From assembly GCF_001439805.1 (NCBI RefSeq), contig NZ_JYLK01000010.1, positions 62,001 through 126,000 of the forward strand: 64,000 bases of DNA, read 5' to 3'. Below the pieces are notes generated by a model that was not told the DNA's origin, did no database searches, and saw only the letters and a program-made list of their open reading frames with translations. Shown here in pieces: positions 18,805-27,777 of this stretch. The stretch is from Pseudomonas trivialis (lineage in GTDB: Bacteria; Pseudomonadota; Gammaproteobacteria; Pseudomonadales; Pseudomonadaceae). The first letter of the stretch is position 1. Every line of letters starts with the position of its first letter. Both the position numbers and the translations under genes were made by a program.

Positions 18805-19147
18805 TGTGGGAGCTGGCTTGCCTGCAATAGCGGGTTGACGGTGTACATATCCGTTTCTGGAGTGACGGCTTGGATTGGTTCCGCCCTTACGGCGGGTCAC
18901 TTTTGGAAAGAGCCCAAAAGTAACCAAAAGGCTCTTGCCCCACCACTCGGCACCTCGCTCAGGCTCGGTGTGCCCGCACGCAGGCTTGAATCCGTGGGCC
19001 GCCGCAATGGGCCATCCATGGCCCAGCGCGGCTAACCCGGCGTCCTGCCGGGTTACCCACAGATTCAAGCCTGCGTGCGGCCAGCGTGGTTGACGGGGCG
19101 CCTGAGATCAAAATCAAGATCAAGAGCCAGATCAAGAGCCAGATCAA
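18805..19147. repeat. Composite intergenic repeat, copy A (with 25-bp inverted-repeat module)
   Basis: The parts, in order, are: a REP-like monomer (18805-18833, TGTGGGAGCTGGCTTGCC type); a 15-mer GTGTACATATCCGTT (18841-18855); a CCGCC/GGCGG hairpin; an ACTTTTGG/CCAAAAGT hairpin near 18899; and a 107-bp module (18974-19080). The module is bounded by 25-bp inverted arms (18974-18998 and 19056-19080, one mismatch) that enclose two further hairpins (19009-19024 and 19034-19054). It ends in tandem AGATCAAG-like units. Copies recur at 46205 (full) and 48656 (module missing). It fills the whole 380-bp gap here. Small frames through it are not genes. Confidence 0.9.
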
Positions 19148-19159
19148 CGGCTGGATTGG

Positions 19160-20452
19160 TTAGAAACGGTCGAAGCGGTATGGGCTTGGGTCGATGATGG
19201 GGGGGTGGCCGCTGATGAGGTCCGCGGCCAGTTGGCCGGCGGCCGGTGAGGTGCCGAAGCCGTGGCCGGAGAAGCCGGTGGCGACGGTGAGGCCGGGGAT
19301 TTTTTCGACGGGGCCGATGACCGGGTTGGAGTCCGGGGTGACGTCGATGGTGCCGGCCCAGGCCTGGGCGATTCGGGCTTGTTCGAACACCGGCCAGGCG
19401 GCTTTGAGGTTGTTCATCGCGTCGTTGTTCAGGCGTGGGTTGGCGGCCGGGTCCTGGGTGCGTACGCGTTCGAATGGGCTGATGCTGTCGGCCGACCAGC
19501 GTCGCGACAGGGCCAGGTCGTTAAAGAAGTATTTGCCCAACGACACGTTCAACACGCTGCGCTGCGCACGAAATTGGGGCATGTATTGCCGGGCCAGCAG
19601 CAGGTGGTCGAGGGTCAGGAACGCATCCAGCTTGCCGCGCTGGGTGATGATAAAGCCGCCGTCCTTGTGTTTGCGAAACGAAAAGTCCGGCGCGCCCACG
19701 GCGATTTCGGTGGGGCCTTGCATCGGGTGGGTGCGCAGCACCGAGCACGTCAGGGCCAGGGTCGGCAATGACACGCCGAGGTTGCCCAAAAAGCGCCGCG
19801 ACCACATGCCACCGGCGAGCAACACCTGGTCGCAGCGGATTTCGCCTTTTTCCGTGACCACGCCGCTCACCTTGCCGGCCGACATCTGCAGCGTGCGTAC
19901 CGCGCACTGCTCGATGATCACGACGCCCAGGGCCATGGCCGCCCTGGCGATCGCGCTGCTGGCCAGGGTCGGTTCGGCGCGGGCGTCGGACGCGGTGTAG
20001 ATCCCGCCGGCCCACTCGCCCTGGCCACCCGGCACGCGCTGCGCGATTTCGCGATGACTGAGCAACTGCGAGTCCAGGGAAAGGTGTTCGACCGACTTGA
20101 GCCAGCCTTCATGCATCGCCATCTGCGCTTCGTTGCGGGCGACGAACATGATGCCTTCCTGGCGATAACCGACATCCGCGCCGACCCGTCCAGGCATTTG
20201 CGCCCACAGGCGGTCGGCGGCCAGGGCCAGCGGGATGTCATGGGCGTGACGGCTGGTCTTGCGTACCCAGCCCAGGTTGCGCGAGGACTGCTCGCCGGCG
20301 ATACGGCCCTTTTCCAGGACCACCACCGCAATATTGCGCTCAGCCAGTGCCAGTGCGGCGGTCAAGCCAATGATCCCGCCGCCGATGATGACAACGCCGG
20401 TCGCGGAGGGGAATTCGGTGGACGTGTTCACGGGCGCAATAGTCGGGGCCAT
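19160..20452 (-). CDS. FAD-dependent amine/amino-acid oxidoreductase (DadA-like)
   Basis: 430 residues of the DAO superfamily. The FAD motif is VVIIGGGIIGLTAALALAE, followed by the GWVRKTSRH region, and a C-terminal GLTVATGFSGHGFGTSPAAG closes the flavin site. It should oxidise the C-N bond of an amino acid or amine to an imine. RidA is encoded 58 bp upstream, fitting imine release, and an ornithine-cyclodeaminase-like gene comes first in the operon. The ATG at 20452 is preferred over GTG-type starts five codons upstream. Substrate not assignable; tyramine is possible given the partner protein. Confidence 0.85.
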   Translation of the reverse strand: MAPTIAPVNTSTEFPSATGVVIIGGGIIGLTAALALAERNIAVVVLEKGRIAGEQSSRNLGWVRKTSRHAHDIPLALAADRLWAQMPGRVGADVGYRQEGIMFVARNEAQMAMHEGWLKSVEHLSLDSQLLSHREIAQRVPGGQGEWAGGIYTASDARAEPTLASSAIARAAMALGVVIIEQCAVRTLQMSAGKVSGVVTEKGEIRCDQVLLAGGMWSRRFLGNLGVSLPTLALTCSVLRTHPMQGPTEIAVGAPDFSFRKHKDGGFIITQRGKLDAFLTLDHLLLARQYMPQFRAQRSVLNVSLGKYFFNDLALSRRWSADSISPFERVRTQDPAANPRLNNDAMNNLKAAWPVFEQARIAQAWAGTIDVTPDSNPVIGPVEKIPGLTVATGFSGHGFGTSPAAGQLAADLISGHPPIIDPSPYRFDRF

Positions 20453-20510
20453 GATCAAGACTCGCAAAACAATAAAGGTCGGCCGCGCGAATGCACGGCC
20501 GCGTCACGGA

Positions 20511-20933
20511 TTACTGCGCCAGGCGAATCACTTCGACCTGGGCTTTAGAGGCGTTGCGGTAAGCCGTCACCTCCAGTTCCACCTTGTAGACCGTCGAGCC
20601 CAGCGGCGGGCAGGTCACCGTACTGGCCGGGTCGACGCCGCGAAACTTCTCGCCGATCAGCCCCATCACCGCCGGTACGTCCGTGGGGTCCTGGATGAAC
20701 ACCCGCGAGCACACCACATCGGCCAGGCTGGCATCGACTGCCTTCAAGGCCGACTCGATGTTGGCAAACACCTGGTGCGTCTGCTCCAGAACGTCTTCGG
20801 GGATCAGTTTGGTCTGCGGATTGCGGCCGGCGGTATTGGAGACGTAGATCCAGTTGTCCACCACCACCAGGCGTGAATAGCTGGCCTGGTCTTCAAACGG
20901 CGAACCGGTCTTGAGTTTGATGATCTTGGTCAT
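20511..20933 (-). CDS. RidA-family (YjgF/UK114) imine deaminase-like protein
   Basis: 140 residues. The family fold is recognisable from YVSNTAGRNPQT, QTHQVFANIESALKAVDAS and the C-terminal VELEVTAYRN. RidA proteins form trimers that hydrolyse reactive enamines and imines to keto acids; the usual catalytic Arg should lie in the VVCSRVFIQD strand. The position between an FAD amine oxidoreductase and an OCD-like protein argues for a pathway-specific role rather than general housekeeping. Gaps to both neighbours are under 60 bp, so it is probably cotranscribed. Confidence 0.88.
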   Translation of the reverse strand: MTKIIKLKTGSPFEDQASYSRLVVVDNWIYVSNTAGRNPQTKLIPEDVLEQTHQVFANIESALKAVDASLADVVCSRVFIQDPTDVPAVMGLIGEKFRGVDPASTVTCPPLGSTVYKVELEVTAYRNASKAQVEVIRLAQ

Positions 20934-20966
20934 GTCGAAGGTCTCTTCAGTTGGATAAGAAGTGGC

Positions 20967-22106
20967 TCAGCGCAGCTCCGGGGTTTCCCACAGGTTCAGC
21001 TTCACGCCGATGCCCTGTTTGATCGCATTGCGGTACACCACCGTGCCCCACGCCACGTCTTCGACCGGCATGCCGCCGACCGACATGATGATGATCTCGT
21101 CATCGTTGCGGCGGCCCTGGGCATCGCCGGCGACGATCTTGCCGATGTCTTCCAGCTCTTCGCGCTGCATCGTGCCTTCGGCGATCATGTCCATGAACCG
21201 CACGCCAATCACCGGCACGCAGTGGTGCGCAGGCTTGGGCAGCTCATCGAACCAGGCTTCGTAAAGGCCGGTATTGTCCAGCACCTTGCGCACGTCGGCG
21301 CGTTCCATGCCCTCGTCCAGCGCGCAGGAGGCGGGCATCGCCATGAAGCATCCCGGCTTGACCCACTCGCGCCTCACGATTGGGTAGTTCGAGGGGTCGC
21401 CTGTCTCACCGGAGCTACAATAAGTAACAAGGTCGGAATCACGGACCACCTCTTCAAGGCTGTCGACCACTGTGATCGTGGTGATCTGCGGGTAGGTGTC
21501 CCTCACCCAACCCATAAAATCATTCAGGCTTTTTTCGCCACGACCCTTGATCTTCAACGTGTCGATATGCGGGCACACGGCGATGAACGCGGCGAGCGTG
21601 GTCTTGCCCATCACGCCCGGGCCGAGCAGGCCGACCACTTTGGAGTCCTTGCGGGCCAGGTGGCGCGCGCCGACGCCGGGGATCGCACCGGTGCGATACG
21701 CCGACAACAGGTTGGCGGACATGTGCGCCAAAGGGGCGCCGGTGTCAGGGTCATTGAGGGTGAACATCAGGATCGAGCGTGGCAGGCCTTTCTCGCGGTT
21801 GGCGATGTTGGAGCCGTACCATTTCACGCCTGCGGTGCAGAAGTTGCCGCCCAGATAGGCCGGCATCGCCATCATGCGGCGGTCGGCGGTGGGTTTGGGC
21901 ATGTTGGGGAACGGCGAATCCTTCGGGAAAATCACCATCGCACCATGGGAATCGTTGTTCGGCCCGGCCATGCGGTAGTCGCCGCTGTACAGAAGGCCGA
22001 ACATTTCCTCCATGGTATTCACACAGGCGAGCATGTCGGTCACGCCGGCGCGGATCATGTCCTGCTCGGACAAGTAGATGAAATCTATTTTTGCACTAGT
22101 GGCCAT
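20967..22106 (-). CDS. Ornithine cyclodeaminase/mu-crystallin-family protein (tyramine oxidase subunit B-like)
   Basis: 379 residues with the OCD/mu-crystallin Rossmann domain (VVGLLGPGVMGKTTL) and the N-terminal substrate region (GGNFCTAGVKWYGSN). The family reduces imines or cyclises amino acids with NAD(P)H. From memory, the closely similar N-terminus (KIDFIYLSEQDMIRAGVTDM) belongs to proteins annotated as tyramine oxidase subunit B; I cannot verify this here. It leads an operon with RidA and an FAD oxidoreductase, under a divergent AraC gene. The ATG at 22106 is chosen; a 55-residue extension upstream is not family sequence. Confidence 0.8.
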   Translation of the reverse strand: MATSAKIDFIYLSEQDMIRAGVTDMLACVNTMEEMFGLLYSGDYRMAGPNNDSHGAMVIFPKDSPFPNMPKPTADRRMMAMPAYLGGNFCTAGVKWYGSNIANREKGLPRSILMFTLNDPDTGAPLAHMSANLLSAYRTGAIPGVGARHLARKDSKVVGLLGPGVMGKTTLAAFIAVCPHIDTLKIKGRGEKSLNDFMGWVRDTYPQITTITVVDSLEEVVRDSDLVTYCSSGETGDPSNYPIVRREWVKPGCFMAMPASCALDEGMERADVRKVLDNTGLYEAWFDELPKPAHHCVPVIGVRFMDMIAEGTMQREELEDIGKIVAGDAQGRRNDDEIIIMSVGGMPVEDVAWGTVVYRNAIKQGIGVKLNLWETPELR

Positions 22107-22203
22107 TATTATTCTCGACTCAAAGAGATACCGCTGCGGTAGGCGCTGCTCCCACGCTATCGAGGTCGAGTATCGGCGTGCGTGTGAGGGCGGTATTGTA
22201 AAT

Positions 22204-22223
22204 TTCGGACATCGCGTTCCGAA
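22204..22223. promoter_or_regulatory. Inverted repeat in the OCD/AraC divergent promoter
   Basis: TTCGGA-N8-TCCGAA is a perfect inverted repeat in the 182-bp divergent region, 66 bp before the AraC start and about 100 bp before the OCD-like gene. Placement suits an operator. No known consensus was recognised. Confidence 0.3.
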
Positions 22224-22288
22224 CGCCCCTTCAGAGTTGGCGCGAAAAATGCTGAATTTCACGCATATCACCCTTTGAAGGTTCGGTC

Positions 22289-23116
22289 ATGCTCAACCCG
22301 TGTTCACCGCCCCTGCGGCAGCACACCGCTTACGAACAGCCCTGGTTCGTACTCAACTCATCGCGGTATGCGGTAGTGCCCTGCGAACACCCGGCGATTT
22401 CGCATTTCTATGCCTTCGACGTCGCCCACTCGGCCGACCTGCTGGCGGTGCCGGATGGCTGCGTGGACATCGTGTTCGATTGCGATGCCACGCGCCCCAG
22501 CGTGAAGATCTGCGGCACGCCGCTGCAAGCCCAGCGGGTCGAACTGCTGCAGGGCCATCATTACTTTGGCGTACGCTTTGCGCCGGGGGTCATTCCAGGT
22601 TTCATCAATGTCATGGCCGAGGACCTGACCGAACAGGAATGGGACCTGCTGCAAGTGTCGGCATTTGCCCAGAGCATCTTCGAGAACATCGTCAACGCCC
22701 CGCTGTTGCAGGACCAGATCAAGCTGTTCAACGACTATATGGGGCCGCGCCTGATGGGCCGCACCTCGAAACTGACCGCCATCGTTATCCAGCAGGCGCT
22801 GGCCCATCGTGGCGACCTGCGCATCCAGCACCTGGAAGACCTCAGTGGCTACACCAGCCGTACGATTCATCGCCAGTTCAGCCAGGACACCGGCGTGTCG
22901 CCCAAGACGTTCTTCCGCATCATCCGCTGCCAGGCCGCCCTGGACACGTTGAACAACCAGCGCGACGTGTCGTTCTCGGACCTGGCGCTGGACCTGGGCT
23001 TTTCCGATCAGTCGCACTTCCTGCGCGACTTCAAGAAGCTCGTCAGCACCACGCCCTGCGAGTACCAGCGCAAAATGCTGCAGAGCGCCTACAACGAGCG
23101 CATCCGTTTCGCCTGA
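22289..23116 (+). CDS. AraC-family regulator (DUF6597-type N-terminus)
   Basis: 275 residues. The N-terminal sensing domain has VPDGCVDIVFDCDA and FGVRFAPGVIPGF, typical of the AraC group with a DUF6597-like domain. The C-terminal domain (about residues 170-265) has two HTH motifs; the second reads VSFSDLALDLGFSDQSHFLRD. The start has GAAGG upstream. It is divergent from the OCD/RidA/FAD operon, its probable target, and transcribed towards the ABC membrane-domain gene. Confidence 0.88.
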   Translation: MLNPCSPPLRQHTAYEQPWFVLNSSRYAVVPCEHPAISHFYAFDVAHSADLLAVPDGCVDIVFDCDATRPSVKICGTPLQAQRVELLQGHHYFGVRFAPGVIPGFINVMAEDLTEQEWDLLQVSAFAQSIFENIVNAPLLQDQIKLFNDYMGPRLMGRTSKLTAIVIQQALAHRGDLRIQHLEDLSGYTSRTIHRQFSQDTGVSPKTFFRIIRCQAALDTLNNQRDVSFSDLALDLGFSDQSHFLRDFKKLVSTTPCEYQRKMLQSAYNERIRFA

Positions 23117-23233
23117 CCCCCTCACTTTCTCTGCGGCCTCCACGCGTTCTCCATAATTCCTTCACGGACCCTGCACGCTTGCCGCGCATCATCGGCACCC
23201 GTTGGAATACCCGATGCGCTCTACAGGTGCCCC

Positions 23234-24142
23234 ATGCCCTCCGTCACACCGCCGATCCTGATCGTAGCCAGTGAAAAACTCGCCCGGCAATCCGCCAGCC
23301 AAACCCTCAAGGCCATTGCCCGGGCCTACCCCGGCAAGTTGTTCGCCACCTTGTCGCTGGTCGCGCTGGAGAACGCATTGCTGTTGGCCTACCCGCTGTT
23401 CGCCGGCTTTGCGGTGGACTCGATCATCCGTGGCGATGCCGCCAGTGCGTTGCTATATGCCGGCGTGGTGCTCGGGTTTTGGGTGGTGGGCGCGGCGCGC
23501 CGGGCACTGGACACGCGCACCTTTACGCGCATCTATGCAGACCTTGCCGTGCCGGTGATTCTCAACCAGCGCCTGCAACGCCACAGCACCTCAAAGGCCG
23601 CAGCGCGGGTGGTGCTGGCGCGGGACTTCGTGGATTTCTTCGAAAAGCATGTACCGATTATCGCCACCGCGCTGGTCTCGATCATCGGCGCGGCGGGCAT
23701 GCTGTTGGTGATCGAGCCGTGGGTCGGCCTGGCGTGCCTGGTGGCGTTACTGCTGTGCCTCACCGTCATGCCCGGTTTTGCCCGCCGCAACCAGCGTTTG
23801 CACGAGCGCCTGAACAATCGCCTGGAAAAGGAAATCGGCCTGGTCGAAGCCGTGGGTGAGCACACCCTGCACCGTCACTACCATGTGCTTTCGCGCCTGC
23901 GCATTCGGCTGTCGGACCGTGAAGCCGTGGCCTTCCTGTGTATCGGCGTGGTCTCGGCGCTGCTGTTCGTGGTCGCCATCAGCCAACTGGCGCTGGCGCC
24001 TGCGGTAAAGGCCGGGCATATCTACGCGGTGATGACCTACCTGTGGACCTTCGTCAGTTGCCTGGATGAGGCGCCGTCGATGATCGACCAACTGGCGCGC
24101 CTCAAGGACATCGGCAAGCGCGTGGACCCGGGACTGGCTTGA
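23234..24142 (+). CDS. Orphan ABC-exporter six-transmembrane domain protein
   Basis: 302 residues with the membrane-domain fold of an ABC exporter: six predicted helices, with clear ones near residues 40-60, 73-90, 145-165, 168-185, 235-255 and 260-280. It ends before any nucleotide-binding domain. No Walker A, signature or Walker B sequence is present, and no ATPase gene adjoins it. The start-to-stop length argues for a real stand-alone protein rather than a truncation. It is co-directional with the AraC gene 117 bp upstream. It may pair with an unlinked ATPase or act alone; function unknown. Confidence 0.75.
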   Translation: MPSVTPPILIVASEKLARQSASQTLKAIARAYPGKLFATLSLVALENALLLAYPLFAGFAVDSIIRGDAASALLYAGVVLGFWVVGAARRALDTRTFTRIYADLAVPVILNQRLQRHSTSKAAARVVLARDFVDFFEKHVPIIATALVSIIGAAGMLLVIEPWVGLACLVALLLCLTVMPGFARRNQRLHERLNNRLEKEIGLVEAVGEHTLHRHYHVLSRLRIRLSDREAVAFLCIGVVSALLFVVAISQLALAPAVKAGHIYAVMTYLWTFVSCLDEAPSMIDQLARLKDIGKRVDPGLA

Positions 24143-24174
24143 GCGCCTGACCAATAACTCAAGCCGAATCCGAT

Positions 24175-24272
24175 CCAAATGTGGGAGGGGGCTTGCTCCC
24201 GATAGCGGTGGGTGAGGTGAATTTCTCTGGCTGACACCCCGCTATCGGGAGCAAGCCCCCTCCCACATTTGG
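24175..24272. repeat. Perfect 34-bp REP inverted pair
   Basis: Arms at 24175-24208 and 24239-24272 are exact reverse complements of the GTGGGAGGGGGCTTGCTCCC type, with a 30-bp loop. This is the paired form of a common Pseudomonas REP. It lies between two convergent genes, where it could fold in both transcripts and limit read-through. Confidence 0.92.
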
Positions 24273-24313
24273 ACTGCGGTGCATCAGATCGGTACCGATG
24301 GCCGGGCAACACC

Positions 24314-25255
24314 TCAGCTCGAGGCACGGCGCGTTTCCGAGGGCGACTCGCCAAACAGCTCGCGATAATGCGTGGCGAAGTGGCTCAGGTGAAAAAAGCC
24401 CATGGTCACGGCAATCTCGCCGACGTTCTTCTCGCTCGCGGAGGTCGCGATCAACTGCCGCCGCACTGCGTTGAGGCGCAGGTTGCGCAGGTACTCGACC
24501 GGGCGCATGTCGGTGACCGCCTGGAAACTGTTCTGCAGGGTGCGGCGGCTCACGCGCAGTTGCTCGCACAGATCCAGAATGCTCAACGGCGTATCGCCGC
24601 TGGCGATGATTAACTCCTGGCTGCGCCGGACCAGGTACGCGCTGACCGCGAAATTGCCGCGTCGGCCGCGCACTTCATCGCCGGCGTGGCTGAACAGATC
24701 AAGAAACGCCCCGAGCATTTCATCTTCCAGCATCTTCTCCGAGGCCGGGCTGATGGCGTGCGCATGTTCCAGAAAGTGACGAAACAGTGGGTGGATGCGC
24801 TGACGAATGCGCAGCAGTAACGCTTCATCCACGCTGAGCGCCGACACGCTGGTCAATCGCCTGAGCTGCTCGGCGGACAACTCGAACGCCGCCAGTTTGG
24901 CAAAGCGCACCGCATCGACGTTGAGCGAAAAAAAATGCGTGCCCTGGGGGGCATGCAGCACGAACTCCTCGGCATCGCGCAACAGCACCACGCTCTGCGC
25001 GCTTACCTGCTGCCCCTGCACCACCGGCGGGCTGCCCAGCGACATCGCCGCACACAGGCGGCCCTTGGGCGAGCGGCCATGCTGCACGACGCGCTTGTCC
25101 AGAACCTCCTGGAAAATCTGAAAACGATCCCCGGACAGCTGGCGCAGCTCGCTGTTCAGGCAGCCGCGACCGAGCTGGTCGTAGACCTGCTGCCAGCCCT
25201 GGATCGAGCCGGCGTGCTGTTGGGAGTCATTGAAAGTGCGCACTTGGGCGAACAT
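24314..25255 (-). CDS. AraC-family regulator (FeaR-like)
   Basis: 313 residues: a FeaR/EutR-like N-terminal ligand domain followed by a C-terminal double HTH (LDLCEQLRVSRRTLQNSFQAV and the second motif around VGEIAVTMGFFHLSHFATHYR). GAGGA lies nine bases before the ATG at 25255, so the ATG at 25264 (overlapping that site) is not used. It shares its overall layout and HTH wording with the regulator at 43624-44595, so the two are paralogues. It is last in the catabolic island and probably activates it. Confidence 0.87.
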   Translation of the reverse strand: MFAQVRTFNDSQQHAGSIQGWQQVYDQLGRGCLNSELRQLSGDRFQIFQEVLDKRVVQHGRSPKGRLCAAMSLGSPPVVQGQQVSAQSVVLLRDAEEFVLHAPQGTHFFSLNVDAVRFAKLAAFELSAEQLRRLTSVSALSVDEALLLRIRQRIHPLFRHFLEHAHAISPASEKMLEDEMLGAFLDLFSHAGDEVRGRRGNFAVSAYLVRRSQELIIASGDTPLSILDLCEQLRVSRRTLQNSFQAVTDMRPVEYLRNLRLNAVRRQLIATSASEKNVGEIAVTMGFFHLSHFATHYRELFGESPSETRRASS

Positions 25256-25305
25256 ACATGTCATTCCTCGGCGGCCTTTTTATTGTTCTTGGCCTGAAGC
25301 GGGGC

Positions 25306-26112
25306 TCAGTCATCCATGACGGCAGCGGACGTTGGCGCAGGCGCGATGCCGGCGTGGAAATCCAAAGCCAGTTCCGTGCCAAGCATGTGCAAACGATACG
25401 CTCCCGGTTCTATCGCCAGCGGCGCCAGTAACGCGCCGGACAACACCACCTGCCCGGCCTCCACCGGATGACCGTCGGCCAACAGGCGCCGCACCAGCCA
25501 GCACAGGTTGAACAGCGGGCTGTCCTCCCGCGCCTGGGTATCGCCGCTGCCCAGCAACACGCCCCCCTGCTCCAGCCGATAGGCCACGCAGGCATGCCGC
25601 GTCGCGTCGAACGGCACGCGCGCGCCCACACAGTAAAGGCCCGCGGCGGCGTTATCGGCCAGAAACGCACCAAGCCCGAACTGCCAGCCTTGCCAGCGGC
25701 AGTCGGCGATCTCGAACGCTGGCGCCACCTCGGCAATCGCCGCCAGAATCTGCGCGTCGCTGTAGTCACCCGGCGCCAGCGTCTGCCCGAACACCAGGGC
25801 CAGTTCCACCTCCAGCTTGGGCTGGATCAGCCGCCCGCACGCCACCGCACTGCCCGGCGCCACCGCCATGACCTGGGTAAGCGCGCCATACACCGGTTCA
25901 TCGAGGCCAAAGCGCGCCTGCGCGGCGCGGCCGGCAAATGCCACTTTCCAGCCGCTCAGGCGCTCGCCGCCTGCCCTGCGTTGTGCCAGGCCCTGGCGCA
26001 GCAACGCGTAGCCTTGCTGCTTGTCGAGCGCCTCGGCCGGTAACGGCGCAATTGCCTGCACAACACGCGCGGCCTGCTGCAAGTGCGCGAGCACCTCGTT
26101 AACGCCGCTCAT
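25306..26112 (-). CDS. 2-keto-4-pentenoate hydratase family protein (MhpD/HpaH-like)
   Basis: 268 residues of the fumarylacetoacetase-fold hydratases. The metal-binding pattern KLEVELALVFG and the EIADCRW stretch are present, with LSGWKVAFAG near the N-terminus. The family hydrates 2-hydroxypenta-2,4-dienoates in meta-cleavage pathways, or acts as a related decarboxylase partner. The ATG overlaps the hydroxylase stop (ATGA), so translation is coupled. It is the last enzyme of the operon. No cognate aldolase is in the window, which leaves the end product open. Confidence 0.85.
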   Translation of the reverse strand: MSGVNEVLAHLQQAARVVQAIAPLPAEALDKQQGYALLRQGLAQRRAGGERLSGWKVAFAGRAAQARFGLDEPVYGALTQVMAVAPGSAVACGRLIQPKLEVELALVFGQTLAPGDYSDAQILAAIAEVAPAFEIADCRWQGWQFGLGAFLADNAAAGLYCVGARVPFDATRHACVAYRLEQGGVLLGSGDTQAREDSPLFNLCWLVRRLLADGHPVEAGQVVLSGALLAPLAIEPGAYRLHMLGTELALDFHAGIAPAPTSAAVMDD

Positions 26113-27716
26113 GACAGTTGCTCCGCCAGTTTGCGCAATACGCCGTCGAGTCGCTCAGGCGTGGTGATGGCGGCGACAAAACGGTCCGGACGCACCACCA
26201 CGATGCAATCACGCACCCTGGAGAACCATTCACCCAGACGGTTATCCACGTCCTCCACACTCAGGGCGTCGCTGGCGGTCAATGGCTGGTTGCGTCCCAC
26301 ACCGCTGCGCGAACGATTGACCTGAATGAAACGCGTGCCCCACCCGGTCCAATACTCGGCCATGGCAGCGCTCACGTGTTCACGCGGGTTCACCCGATAC
26401 CCTAGCACCGCATAGCCATCGCCGAGCATTTCGTCGAGGCGTCGGCGCTGGCCCTGGGCATCTTCGATGGACGGCTGGATAAACAACTGGCCGACCAGGT
26501 CGTCCTCGCGCAACTCGGCGCGCTCGTGGTGGACCAGGCCTTTGGTGATGGTGGCCTTGGGTTTGAACTTGAACTCCAGCAAGTGCGAACGCAGGTTGTC
26601 GACGCTGTTGACTGCCTGGAACAGCCAGTCGCGCACCCCGGCCATCAGCGGGTTGGTCAAGCCGAGGACGGCGCCCATGTTGTCGGCCAGGGCCACCAGT
26701 TCGGTCGCGTGGCCACGGCGCTCCTGATCGTAACTGCCAAGGATCGACGGGGCCGCGCGGCCCTGGATGATCGCCGCGAGTTTCCACGCCACGTTGGCCA
26801 CGTCGCGCAGGCCGGAGTTGAGGCCCTGCCCGGCCCAGGGCGGAGAGATATGCGCCGCATCGCCGACCAGCGCCACGCGGCCTTCGACAAAGCGCGCCGC
26901 GACTCGCGAGTGGTGGGTGTAGGCACGAATACGGATGATATCGAGGTCGTTGACCGCATCGCCGATGTGCCCGTGGATCAGCCGGCGAATGGTCGCCTCT
27001 TCGCACATCTTCGCCTCGTCCTCGCCCTCCATCAGCATGAATTCCCAGCGTCGCTGCTGGTAAGGCAGGTAGATGCACACGAAAGGCCGCTGCGGGTCGG
27101 CATGCAGTGCGGTGAACGGCGCATCGAGGGTGTCGTTGGCGGTGTCGACCACCACCCATTTGCGCGGGTGGGTCAGCCCGAGCAGCTCGATGCCCAGTTG
27201 TTTGCGCACCGTGGAGCGCCCGCCGTCGGCACCGATCACGTAGTCGGCCTGCAACGCATAAACCTCGCCGTCGGCACCGCGCACCCGCAGGGTCACGCCC
27301 TCCCCGTCCTGAGCCAGCTCAAGCAGCTCGTGGCCCTGGCGCAGCTCGACGCCGGCGTGCCGGCCCAGGTGTTCACGCAGGGTGCCTTCGAGCAACTGCT
27401 GCATGAAGATGTTGCGCATCGGCCAGCCGTAATGCGCGGTACTCGGCTTGACCTCGGCAAAGCACACGCCGCGCGCGTTGTAATAGCGCAGCGGCACGTC
27501 GCAGATCATGTCGCGCACCGCCAGGTCGGCCATGCCGATGCCCTGCAATACGCGCAACGCCTCGTCGTCCATGCCCACGGCGCGGGGATACGGCAGGATG
27601 CCGTCGGCCAGTTCGAGGACCACGCAGTCGATGCCGTACACCCCCATGTAATGCGCGGCCGTGATCCCGTTGGGGCCACCGCCGACGATGACAACCTGGG
27701 TCTTCTCCTGCTTCAT
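26109..27716 (-). CDS. FAD-dependent aromatic hydroxylase (MhpA/PheA family)
   Basis: 535 residues of the class A flavoprotein monooxygenases. VVIVGGGPNGITAAHYMG (near residue 8) binds FAD, YVIGADGGRS is the DG motif, and RVALVGDAAHISPPWAGQGL is the GD motif. MhpA-type enzymes hydroxylate a phenolic ring next to an existing hydroxyl using NADH and O2. With the downstream hydratase and the VOC protein, this points to hydroxylation of an aromatic acid followed by ring opening. Exact substrate unknown. The ATG at 27716 begins the FAD fold, as expected. Confidence 0.9.
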   Translation of the reverse strand: MKQEKTQVVIVGGGPNGITAAHYMGVYGIDCVVLELADGILPYPRAVGMDDEALRVLQGIGMADLAVRDMICDVPLRYYNARGVCFAEVKPSTAHYGWPMRNIFMQQLLEGTLREHLGRHAGVELRQGHELLELAQDGEGVTLRVRGADGEVYALQADYVIGADGGRSTVRKQLGIELLGLTHPRKWVVVDTANDTLDAPFTALHADPQRPFVCIYLPYQQRRWEFMLMEGEDEAKMCEEATIRRLIHGHIGDAVNDLDIIRIRAYTHHSRVAARFVEGRVALVGDAAHISPPWAGQGLNSGLRDVANVAWKLAAIIQGRAAPSILGSYDQERRGHATELVALADNMGAVLGLTNPLMAGVRDWLFQAVNSVDNLRSHLLEFKFKPKATITKGLVHHERAELREDDLVGQLFIQPSIEDAQGQRRRLDEMLGDGYAVLGYRVNPREHVSAAMAEYWTGWGTRFIQVNRSRSGVGRNQPLTASDALSVEDVDNRLGEWFSRVRDCIVVVRPDRFVAAITTPERLDGVLRKLAEQLS

Positions 27717-27777
27717 CGCTATTCACCGCTGTTCTTGTTGTGGTTGAGGTCCGCCAGCGCTCACGCCCGCGCCGTTA

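Noticed and set aside
18974..19080. Cloverleaf-like folding of the repeat module considered as a tRNA or tRNA-like RNA
   Set aside because: No T-loop GTTCRA, no anticodon arm of 5 bp plus 7 nt, no CCA end; the stems are long inverted repeats.
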